Made by a program: the position numbers and the translations under genes
Part shown: one piece after another, positions 25,315 to 32,828 of the stretch
Layout of the letters: each line of letters begins with the position of its first letter
How positions within the stretch are numbered: the stretch's first letter is position 1
The notes under the pieces: model-generated
Database searches by the model: none
What the model was told of the DNA's origin: nothing
What the model saw: the letters and a program-made list of their open reading frames with translations, nothing else
IMG/VR virus record: IMGVR_UViG_3300023174_000079
Location: 1-64,000 of that record
Reading direction: 5' to 3' (one strand)
Source of the DNA: a virus
Length of the DNA: 64,000 nucleotides

Positions 25315-25677
25315 TTAATTAAGAGAAGCGTCAATTTCCTTTAAGATATCAGGGATATACTCAGGCTTAATTAGCTTTATTGTTGTTCCGGCTTTAAGTG
25401 TTTCAAATGGGTTAAAAATATTATTAATTAATAAAATTAACCACCAAAGCTCAATAGTCTGGTAGGCATTAAAACTAACCATTGTCCAGGGCTGGGATTG
25501 CTGAATTGTTAGATAAAAAAGGGCGCGCTTGTCTAGCTTCTCAGGCAAAAAAATTGACTGTACAAGATTATAAAAGTACTGATTATCGTTGGTTTGGTAC
25601 ATTTTAAATATCTTCTCGTACCGATACATATTTAAATTCGGTAAGCTAGCTATAGAATTTTGATATTGCCCATCCAT
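25315..25677 (-). CDS. 53: Baseplate wedge protein gp53-like
   Basis: A 120-residue protein whose C-terminal half, ELWWLILLINNIFNPFETLK then AGTTIKLIKPEYIPDIL, matches the conserved LysM-like end of gp53-type wedge proteins. The Tyr/Phe-rich N-terminus (YFYNLVQSIFLPEKLD) also fits. It is somewhat shorter than T4 gp53 (196 residues). It has its own late box and precedes the hub gene by two bases. Confidence 0.65.
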   Translation of the reverse strand: MDGQYQNSIASLPNLNMYRYEKIFKMYQTNDNQYFYNLVQSIFLPEKLDKRALFYLTIQQSQPWTMVSFNAYQTIELWWLILLINNIFNPFETLKAGTTIKLIKPEYIPDILKEIDASLN

Positions 25678-25683
25678 ATAGAT

Positions 25684-25691
25684 TATTTAAA
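25684..25691 (-). promoter_or_regulatory. Late promoter box TTTAAATA
   Basis: On the minus strand, six bases before the ATG at 25677; it likely drives the gp53-like and hub genes. Confidence 0.6.
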
Positions 25692-25722
25692 GCAATCTTT
25701 AAGTTTTGATACTTAAAAGTAG

Positions 25723-27225
25723 CTATTGGGCGAAAGGACCGAGGCCGGTACCTGGGTATAGAGTATTTGCAGAAGGTTGTTGAACGCTAGGATTTGTATT
25801 TAAACCAAAATTCGTTGAGGACGCATGAGTGGCAGCATAGAAGGGACTACCGGCTGCAGCCGCGGCTGGTAGTCCACCTGGTGCGTTTAGAATGGTATCA
25901 ATATTAGTAGATGTTCCTGCTTTAGATGTTCCTGTTTCCACGAGATTATGGGGTCCTATCATATGTTGCATGAAGTTCTTTGAGTTTGCAACTAAACTCT
26001 TAAGAGTAATTGTTACTTTATAGGCATCAGGTATGATAGTAGGAATGGACTGATAACCTACAGCTGATGCTAGAGCCTGGCCTGCAGCACCTAAATCAGA
26101 CGATACTGTATCAGCTGTTGGTACATTAATATTCAATTCACGTCTTGATCCCATGAATTCAATATTCAATGCCTGAATAGAGCAATACGGAAAATATTTA
26201 ACACCAGGTATTTCAACCTGGTAGATGACAGGCTGATCAACAGTATTGGCACTTGTTTTTCCTGGTCTGTTTTGATAAAGAAGCAAGAACAAGAATTGCC
26301 AATTTCTCACGACATCGTCGTAGGTTACCTGACCGGTATTAATTAATGGAAACTCAACAGTTATATCTTCACCTTCAGTCGGGTAATTATAAAATTTTGT
26401 TTTCTCGATGTATGTAATTTGTGCTGAGTTATTTAGGGACGCAAGTATTCCTGCTGCTGATGTAGCAATATCGGCTCCAGTTCCTATTAATGATGGTCCA
26501 ATAGATGTACCGACGCCACCGGAGTCGGAGAATGAGTTTCCTTGGGTGGCTTGATTGTTAGTAAAATACGGTAACACATAAACCCAACCCGTAGGATCGG
26601 TTAGATATAGATTTCTATAAGGAGCCAGCCACGGACTACTATTGACTGTTGGATTATTATCATCGGCAAAAGTTGTATTTAGAAAATCTTTAACTTGTGC
26701 GCCAGCTGCTCCGAAAACATTAGTAAATCCCTGTACAGTATCGTTATTTGCGCTATAAGCCTGTACCTTACTGTTTGCATCTCTTACAAGACCGCTGCCT
26801 GCATTTACAGCAGCCTTTGCTGCGTCGTTTATAAAATTTTTCGCAGCATCTGGTATAAGGCTTGATAAAAATTGTGTAAGTTTAAGATTTTTATTGATTT
26901 GGTTTAGATTTTGTAAGGTCTGTTGACCGCCGCTATATGCTTGACCAAGGGAATATTTTAATTGCGATACTAAAGCGTTTGTTCTTAATTTACGCTCGGT
27001 GAGAATAATTCTTGGAGTCTCGGCGCGCGCCACGTCCCCAACGGGTGAGTATGTCCAATAGAAATCACGTACCACGTTAACGAGATTGGTAAGTGATGTT
27101 CCACCTGGTGCTGTATAATTACTAGCTAACGCTCCGTTGGGCTTAATAGTAGGTAATGCAATAACTTCAGGTGTTATTCCGCCTGTAGTTGCTGAGCTAT
27201 TGAATCCCCAGAGGTATTGTGCCAT
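25723..27225 (-). CDS. Tail tube/baseplate connector protein (gp48-like by context)
   Basis: A 500-residue protein with a helical middle (about residues 85-185) and a beta-rich C-terminal half containing YPTEGEDITVEFPLINTGQ, CSIQALNIEFMGSRRELNIN and PDAYKVTITLKSLVANSKNF. The last resembles the tube-fold strand pair found in gp48/gp54-type tube-cap proteins. It sits between the tape measure and the gp53-like gene, the usual place for tube-baseplate connectors. The exact T4 counterpart is not certain. Confidence 0.5.
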   Translation of the reverse strand: MAQYLWGFNSSATTGGITPEVIALPTIKPNGALASNYTAPGGTSLTNLVNVVRDFYWTYSPVGDVARAETPRIILTERKLRTNALVSQLKYSLGQAYSGGQQTLQNLNQINKNLKLTQFLSSLIPDAAKNFINDAAKAAVNAGSGLVRDANSKVQAYSANNDTVQGFTNVFGAAGAQVKDFLNTTFADDNNPTVNSSPWLAPYRNLYLTDPTGWVYVLPYFTNNQATQGNSFSDSGGVGTSIGPSLIGTGADIATSAAGILASLNNSAQITYIEKTKFYNYPTEGEDITVEFPLINTGQVTYDDVVRNWQFLFLLLYQNRPGKTSANTVDQPVIYQVEIPGVKYFPYCSIQALNIEFMGSRRELNINVPTADTVSSDLGAAGQALASAVGYQSIPTIIPDAYKVTITLKSLVANSKNFMQHMIGPHNLVETGTSKAGTSTNIDTILNAPGGLPAAAAAGSPFYAATHASSTNFGLNTNPSVQQPSANTLYPGTGLGPFAQ

Positions 27226-27230
27226 ATTAG

Positions 27231-27238
27231 TATTTAAT
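27231..27238 (-). promoter_or_regulatory. Late promoter box ATTAAATA
   Basis: On the minus strand, five bases before the ATG at 27225. Confidence 0.6.
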
Positions 27239-27264
27239 ACCTATATAAAAAGCTAGTGATACTT

Positions 27265-29586
27265 TTACTGGCTATAGCTTCTATCACTAAAGCTCTTTCT
27301 TGTGTCACGGCTTGTAGATTGCTGTGTATTTAAAGACCAGCTAGAAGCATTAACAACATTTATAGGGCTGCTTACGTTGGATAAATTTTTATTAATAGCT
27401 TCTATTAAATCCTTAATACCTGTTGTTTGCTTGCGTGCTTCAATTGCTATATCTTTAAGATATGTTGTGTGGCCGCCGAGGGTATCGTTCATATCTCCCA
27501 TAGTATCTGAAAAAACTGTTGGTTGTGGTGTTAAGCTAACTAGACTTTCTGGTACAGTATTAATATCAAAAGCTTGTCTTCTTGTTTTTTCGAGATTTGG
27601 ATATTTTACACCAGTCTGTAGAGATGTTTGTTTTTTAATTTGATCTGTATCTTCACCAAACATTCTAGCTTCTGTAATACGATCAGCTTCAGCTTTTGCA
27701 GCCTGTAATCTGGTTATTTGTTCATTCGTTTCTTTAAGTTCTTGCTCCTTTTTTGTTAATCCTATTTCTGTCCTTCTTTTAGCTAGAGCGTCTTTCGCAG
27801 ATTCCAAGTCACGTTTTGTGCTCTCTATTCGCTCTTTTTCTACTTTAGGGTCTTGCTGTAATTCTTTTAATTGCTGAGTCAACTCATTGACACTCGTTTG
27901 TTGCGCTATTAATACAGTATCACCTTCAGTAAAGCTGCTTTCTTTAGCGCTTATCTCACGCTGTAAGTCGAGTGCTTTTTTCTTAGTCTGTAGATATTCA
28001 AGCGCTTGTTTTTGCTTATCCTTATCAGCTCCTTCTGGGGTTTTACTTATTTGTTCAGTGAGATCGCTAATTTCTTGTGCATATGTAGAGCTCTTTCTTC
28101 CGGCTTGACTTCCGTATCCAAATGTACCTTTTGTTAAGGCCCAGGTTATTCTTGTAGCTTGCATTGCTGGGGAATCACCCTCTTTAATACCTGCATCTTT
28201 TATTGTTGCCATGATGCCGGCGATCGGTCGGAGCATGCCTGCGATAGGTGAAGCAGCGTCGTCAAGATAATTCAGTGCTGCAGCTTGCTTGCCAGCGTCA
28301 CCTGAAAAAACATTAGCAATAGCATTAAGCACTTTACCTGTTGTCATGAAAACACGTAATACACTATGAAATAAATCAGATACGCTCTGTTTTATATTCT
28401 TAAAAGCAGTGTTAATAATATCTCCAATATTTATAGATGTGCCATCGGGTGCTGCTTCTCGTGCTTCTTGGCCAAGCTTACCTTCAAATATATTTTCTGT
28501 TAAACCGGTAAAAAAATCTGCTACAGGTGTAAGCATAGGAAAATATTGCGATAATACAAACCAACCTTTTTTAATGCCTATTTCTGTACCTTCACCGAAT
28601 AGGCCAAACGCTTCTTTTAAATGATCATATACTTCTACAATAGGGTGAAATAGGTTATCAAAGCCCTTTGATACAGCTTTCTTTAATCTCATCCAAGCGC
28701 TTTCAAAACTAAATCCTTTTTCAAATGCTTGTATACCACCTGGAGCAAGAAATTGTTTCTTAGATGTACCACCGAGAATATTAATTATATCCTCGCCGAA
28801 AGGTAACGCGAAAGCAAGATGCTTGAGACCCATCTTCCAGTCACCTTTTATAAAAGATTTAAATGCATCATAGACATCAAATAACCGACCAACGACAGGC
28901 ATATTTCTTAAGAAGTCTTTAATTTTATCTATAGAAAGTTTACCTGCTAAATTCTTTAGTGTAACCCCGAGTCCATCTTTCTGCACACTCTCCAAAAATT
29001 GTCTTGTCGGCCCAAATGCCATCGCAGCATATGATAAAGCAGCAAAGCCACCAACAACAGTAAGTAAGGGACCGAGAAAACCAAATACACTCCCTAATAA
29101 CCCTCCTTTGCTTCTTGAGTCTTCATCCTTGCGTAATCCTTGAATTTCTTTTAAGAGAGCTCCAATTTTAGTTTCAACGCCGAGAATACCTTTTATGGAT
29201 TGCTTCTCAGCTTTGGAAGGTTGTCTTAATAATGGGTCGTTTTTACGATCAGTTTCTTTTTGCGGGGTATCTTTTGCTACAAAGGAGCCGGAGATTGCTT
29301 TAAGTCCATCTTGAACAGTTTTTTGTAATCTCTCAGCATGTTCAATTTGTTCGTTCTGACCGGCAATAACAACATTAATAGCACCTGTCTGTTGATCGGC
29401 AGCAGCTGCTGTAATTGTTGCTAGATCATTTATAGCTACTTTAACAGATGCGATTCGATCAGAAAATCTATCAAGCTTTTCAGTTACAACTCTTTCAATT
29501 TTTGATAAAAGAGATGTCTGCTGTTCTAAGGGTATTCTAAATTCACCAAAAGCAGCATTAAATTGATCGATTGTTATACCTTCCAT
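27265..29586 (-). CDS. Tail tape measure protein (gp29-like)
   Basis: This 773-residue protein combines long coiled coils at both ends (about 20-130; about 500-660, with Glu/Lys/Gln-rich repeats) and a central hydrophobic region (about 165-190, SVFGFLGPLLTVVGGFAALS). Further amphipathic helices follow, a layout typical of tape measure proteins that fix tail length and enter the host membrane. It lies between two gp26-like genes and the tube connector gene. The ATG at 29586 is preferred over the in-frame TTG at 29589 because a perfect TATAAATA box ends six bases upstream. Confidence 0.75.
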   Translation of the reverse strand: MEGITIDQFNAAFGEFRIPLEQQTSLLSKIERVVTEKLDRFSDRIASVKVAINDLATITAAAADQQTGAINVVIAGQNEQIEHAERLQKTVQDGLKAISGSFVAKDTPQKETDRKNDPLLRQPSKAEKQSIKGILGVETKIGALLKEIQGLRKDEDSRSKGGLLGSVFGFLGPLLTVVGGFAALSYAAMAFGPTRQFLESVQKDGLGVTLKNLAGKLSIDKIKDFLRNMPVVGRLFDVYDAFKSFIKGDWKMGLKHLAFALPFGEDIINILGGTSKKQFLAPGGIQAFEKGFSFESAWMRLKKAVSKGFDNLFHPIVEVYDHLKEAFGLFGEGTEIGIKKGWFVLSQYFPMLTPVADFFTGLTENIFEGKLGQEAREAAPDGTSINIGDIINTAFKNIKQSVSDLFHSVLRVFMTTGKVLNAIANVFSGDAGKQAAALNYLDDAASPIAGMLRPIAGIMATIKDAGIKEGDSPAMQATRITWALTKGTFGYGSQAGRKSSTYAQEISDLTEQISKTPEGADKDKQKQALEYLQTKKKALDLQREISAKESSFTEGDTVLIAQQTSVNELTQQLKELQQDPKVEKERIESTKRDLESAKDALAKRRTEIGLTKKEQELKETNEQITRLQAAKAEADRITEARMFGEDTDQIKKQTSLQTGVKYPNLEKTRRQAFDINTVPESLVSLTPQPTVFSDTMGDMNDTLGGHTTYLKDIAIEARKQTTGIKDLIEAINKNLSNVSSPINVVNASSWSLNTQQSTSRDTRKSFSDRSYSQ

Positions 29587-29592
29587 CAAAGA

Positions 29593-29600
29593 TATTTATA
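29593..29600 (-). promoter_or_regulatory. Late promoter box TATAAATA (consensus)
   Basis: A perfect T4 late consensus on the minus strand, six bases upstream of the tape measure ATG at 29586. Confidence 0.75.
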
Positions 29601-29610
29601 ACAAAATATC

Positions 29611-30366
29611 TTAAACAGTAAAGAATGACCCGTCAATATCAATAGTTACATCATCTACCTTGAGATAGAGAGTCTCAAGATTTCTATAATTTTTGATAAA
29701 ATCAAGTACTTTATTAACTACGCTTGACGGGAGCTTTTCTACTATAGCAATTCTATCAGCTACTTTAGTTGAAGCAAAGGATATAACTGTTGGTGTCTCA
29801 CCTGCATTAATATTAATATCGGTTATAAACTTTGTAAGTTCATATACAAAAAGCTCACCGATTACTGCTTTAAAATCTGAATCCTGATTTTTCTTACCGA
29901 GGGCAAAGCTGTTAAGGTCATTATCGACACCAAGTGATGGTGCTTTAACTTTAACGGTAATATTTTTATCAATAATTACACTTTCAAGAGGGTAGTTCCT
30001 AATCTGCACGTTTGGAACGTTGTCAACAACTTTATTAAGATCAATTGTTTTGTCTTGAATTAAGACTGTACTCTCTAGCGCTTTAGCACGAAGATTAAGA
30101 GCAATTATACTCCTATCAATAGTTAAGAGCTGATTGATATCCAGTGTATCAAGAATATTGTCCTTAATAATATTATAAAAATAAGAATTAAAGGAAAGCT
30201 TGGTTAAGCTCTCATCAATTGATGACGTAAGAAGTCCTTTTTGCTGTTTGAGATTGAGTGCTTTAAGCTTGACTGTCTTTTGTAGAGATGGAATAAAAAC
30301 GTCAATTCCGCTTTCAATGCTAATTGTCTCAAGCTGTTTTAAAACATCACTAATATTACTACTCAT
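29611..30366 (-). CDS. gp26-like baseplate hub assembly protein, copy A
   Basis: A 251-residue protein whose start (FIPSLQKTVKLKALNLKQQK) and end (EKLPSSVVNKVLDFIKNYRN, then IDIDGSFFTV) match the pattern of T4 gp26/gp51-type hub assembly proteins. It is a paralogue of the gene upstream, which has YLPSLNKSVKLTELKFTAFK and DQLPAAVYKDAKQHLYKIQE. A TATATATA-type box precedes the start. Family identity is moderate; the paralogy is clear from the aligned motifs. Confidence 0.6.
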   Translation of the reverse strand: MSSNISDVLKQLETISIESGIDVFIPSLQKTVKLKALNLKQQKGLLTSSIDESLTKLSFNSYFYNIIKDNILDTLDINQLLTIDRSIIALNLRAKALESTVLIQDKTIDLNKVVDNVPNVQIRNYPLESVIIDKNITVKVKAPSLGVDNDLNSFALGKKNQDSDFKAVIGELFVYELTKFITDININAGETPTVISFASTKVADRIAIVEKLPSSVVNKVLDFIKNYRNLETLYLKVDDVTIDIDGSFFTV

Positions 30367-30371
30367 ACTAT

Positions 30372-30379
30372 TATATATA
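30372..30379 (-). promoter_or_regulatory. Variant late box TATATATA
   Basis: On the minus strand, five bases before the ATG at 30366, in the same position as the other late boxes. Confidence 0.4.
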
Positions 30380-30396
30380 CCTAAAAACTAATTTTA

Positions 30397-31287
30397 TCAA
30401 GCCGGTGTTCCTATATTAGCAGGTACAGCAAGTGGATTACCACTTACCGGTTTCTTTTCAGCTTTCTCTCTATTAGCTTGTTCTTCTTTATAGAGGTTTA
30501 TATAGAGTAGAAGTTCAGCAAGAGTTGATTGCGAAACTAAATCGTAAGATAGATGAAGCTCTTTAAGTAAAAAATATTCAATCTCATAAATTGATGTAAG
30601 ATCTCGTTTAAAGCAAAGTTTTAAAAAGTCGAGTGTTGACTTTGTTAATAGGTTTGGTGTAATTTGGATCTGATCTTTCTGATTGTTAAAATCCACGGAG
30701 AGTAAAGAGAGCTTACTAATTTCTTCTTGTATTTTGTAGAGGTGTTGTTTTGCGTCTTTATAAACTGCTGCCGGTAACTGATCGATAATATCCAAAATAT
30801 TTTCTGTATAGTTTTTATCGCCGATACTAAGCTGTCTTATGGTTGAGAAAATAGACTCGTTATTTGATTTAAAATAAAACTGTGTAGGTATACCATAAGT
30901 TATTTTTAATTTACCGTATTCGACGACTGTATTATTGAATTTATTATACAAGTCCATACTGTCTATTTTTTCAATAATATCGTATATCTTAAATGTGAGG
31001 TTTACTGTACTTCCGTTTTCAGGGTGCATTACAGTCAGCTCAAGAGAGGGCTGTATACACATTGCCCTTATTGTTAGCAATATAATCAATTTGTCTAAAA
31101 ATGTAATATTACTGACATCGTCCACACAATGCTCTTTAATGAGACTATCGAAAGCATCAGTAATGAGTATATCGTTATCGTTTGTTATTAATTTACAGAG
31201 CTGTTTAAAAGCGGTAAATTTTAATTCTGTTAATTTAACGCTTTTATTAAGGCTGGGTAGATAAGCTGTATATACAAACTGACTCAC
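30397..31287 (-). CDS. gp26-like baseplate hub assembly protein, copy B
   Basis: A 296-residue paralogue of the next gene. Shared features are the N-terminal (Y/F)-(L/I)-PSL-x-K-x-VKL-x-x-L motif and the (D/E)-x-LP-x-x-V motif near residue 190. It adds a C-terminal extension ending in a Lys/Pro-rich tail (AEKKPVSGNPLAVPA). It starts with GTG, preceded by a CTTAAGTA late-type box six bases away. A role in hub assembly is inferred from copy A and from position before the tape measure. Confidence 0.5.
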   Translation of the reverse strand: MSQFVYTAYLPSLNKSVKLTELKFTAFKQLCKLITNDNDILITDAFDSLIKEHCVDDVSNITFLDKLIILLTIRAMCIQPSLELTVMHPENGSTVNLTFKIYDIIEKIDSMDLYNKFNNTVVEYGKLKITYGIPTQFYFKSNNESIFSTIRQLSIGDKNYTENILDIIDQLPAAVYKDAKQHLYKIQEEISKLSLLSVDFNNQKDQIQITPNLLTKSTLDFLKLCFKRDLTSIYEIEYFLLKELHLSYDLVSQSTLAELLLYINLYKEEQANREKAEKKPVSGNPLAVPANIGTPA

Positions 31288-31293
31288 AAGGAA

Positions 31294-31301
31294 TACTTAA
31301 G
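31294..31301 (-). promoter_or_regulatory. Variant late box CTTAAGTA
   Basis: On the minus strand, six bases before the GTG at 31287; it matches the usual box except G for A at one position. Confidence 0.4.
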
Positions 31302-31323
31302 ACATGTGACGAAAGACTCAAAT

Positions 31324-32217
31324 TTAAACAGTATTATATCCTTTAAATAGGCTTGGATTACCTACTTGAGGTGCTCCGTTTTGTGCAAAATTATTAATAA
31401 TATCAGTAATTGGTAAGTATAGATTATTGGATACGGTGTAGTTTGAATATGTCCAACGAGTATTATATGTAATCATTTTTTCTTCTGCGTATTCAAGTGA
31501 CTCTTCACCCACAGTAAATGGTACACAGTTATAAAAATTCCATATCTTTCTAGGAATCATTGATACACCGGCTCGAGAGCGTGTATATTGTAAAATATGC
31601 ATATTAACTTTCATGTTTTTATTGATCTGGTTGAGATCAAATGGATTTCTAGCAACCATGCCAAAATGTGCAGCAAGAATAACCCAGGGTCGGATAACAA
31701 AATCAATAAACGATGTATTTGTTTCTCTAAAGCTAATATCTAATACAGGTGCATCTGTGTTTCTTGCGCCTCCAATGACACCGGGTAAGAATCCTCTATT
31801 GTTATCAACGTGAGCTGTCTCTACGGTAAATGACTCGTTAGGAATTGTAACTGCAGCAGCAAATAGACAGCCGATTACTTTTTGTAAGGGAAAGGAAGTG
31901 AGAATATTTTTAGCTCCATCAATATCAAACCCTTGTTTTGATCCATCTGTACGCTCAAGTCCTTGAATAATAGAAGTGTTAAGACCTACAGGATAGCTAT
32001 CAATAAGTACGATCCATTGAGTAGCCATGGGGAGTGCAGTAAACCACGACTCCATTTGTGTTAGGAAATAATCTCTTGTGCTGATAATAGGTACAGCAGG
32101 TAGATTTAACCCAAAAAGCTGAGATACCTGAGGTGCAAAAAGAGGATTAGCCCCGGTACCGACTCCAATAAGATTCTGACCTAAGCTATCAAGTGCACTA
32201 CTAAAAGGATCGTTCAC
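31324..32217 (-). CDS. Baseplate tail-tube initiator, gp54-like
   Basis: A 297-residue protein with a tail-tube fold signature: DISFRETNTSFIDFVIRPW, VILAAHFGMVARNPFDLN and IPRKIWNFYNCVPFTVGEES. These resemble gp54/gp48-type proteins that start tube polymerisation on the baseplate. It is immediately downstream of the tube gene gp19. Translation starts at GTG five bases after a late box. gp48 is the alternative identity. Confidence 0.6.
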   Translation of the reverse strand: MNDPFSSALDSLGQNLIGVGTGANPLFAPQVSQLFGLNLPAVPIISTRDYFLTQMESWFTALPMATQWIVLIDSYPVGLNTSIIQGLERTDGSKQGFDIDGAKNILTSFPLQKVIGCLFAAAVTIPNESFTVETAHVDNNRGFLPGVIGGARNTDAPVLDISFRETNTSFIDFVIRPWVILAAHFGMVARNPFDLNQINKNMKVNMHILQYTRSRAGVSMIPRKIWNFYNCVPFTVGEESLEYAEEKMITYNTRWTYSNYTVSNNLYLPITDIINNFAQNGAPQVGNPSLFKGYNTV

Positions 32218-32222
32218 CTAAT

Positions 32223-32230
32223 TATTTAGC
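32223..32230 (-). promoter_or_regulatory. Late promoter box GCTAAATA
   Basis: On the minus strand, five bases upstream of the GTG at 32217. Confidence 0.6.
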
Positions 32231-32244
32231 TTAGGTAATTGAAT

Positions 32245-32808
32245 TTAGGATGTCCTCGTAAAGTAATGATATGCCATTGTGGCGGTGAAGTCAATGGTCT
32301 GACCAGTACCACCGGCGATATTATAGCTGAGAGCACCGACGCTACGTGGTGAAACACCGATGAGACTATATTCAGCGACACGATTCAACTTGTTATCAAG
32401 CTGAAGGAGGTTGATAACGGATGTCTGCTTAGGCGTAAGATAATCACCGGTGCTGTTAGCGTCATCGAATGTATAACGCGACCAATCTTCAAACTTCTGT
32501 CTGATCTGTGATTGGGCATCAGCGTAGAATGTCATGCTATAGCCTTCTGAGCCGGGATAGGTTGCATTACCAGGAAGATTGAAGTTGAGTCCCATATAAG
32601 GAACAGCAACGTTAGTGATAGCTCTTTCAGGTAATGTAGCTGTCTTAACATAGACAAGATCGGTATCACCGAACTGGATTGTTTGCCCGGCTGCGTTTGT
32701 TGCGCCGCCTGTTGTAATCGACAATACACGGAAATTAAAATCACGTGCGAAGTCTCTTGCAGCTGCTGTACTGTAGAATTGATTGATCAGTTGGTTTGTA
32801 TCGGCCAT
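32245..32808 (-). CDS. 19: Tail tube protein gp19
   Basis: This 187-residue protein matches gp19, whose hexamers stack into the tail tube. It has the N-terminal helix (FYSTAAARDFARDFNFRVLS), the middle strand pair (VKTATLPERAITNVAVPYMG) and the family's YSMTFYADAQSQIRQKFEDW segment. Length is slightly over T4 gp19 (163 residues). It lies directly downstream of the sheath gene, the normal T4 order 18-19, and has its own late box. Confidence 0.9.
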   Translation of the reverse strand: MADTNQLINQFYSTAAARDFARDFNFRVLSITTGGATNAAGQTIQFGDTDLVYVKTATLPERAITNVAVPYMGLNFNLPGNATYPGSEGYSMTFYADAQSQIRQKFEDWSRYTFDDANSTGDYLTPKQTSVINLLQLDNKLNRVAEYSLIGVSPRSVGALSYNIAGGTGQTIDFTATMAYHYFTRTS

Positions 32809-32817
32809 ATGTGTAAT

Positions 32818-32825
32818 TATTTAGT
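32818..32825 (-). promoter_or_regulatory. Late promoter box ACTAAATA
   Basis: On the minus strand, nine bases before the ATG of gp19 at 32808. Confidence 0.6.
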
Positions 32826-32828
32826 TGT

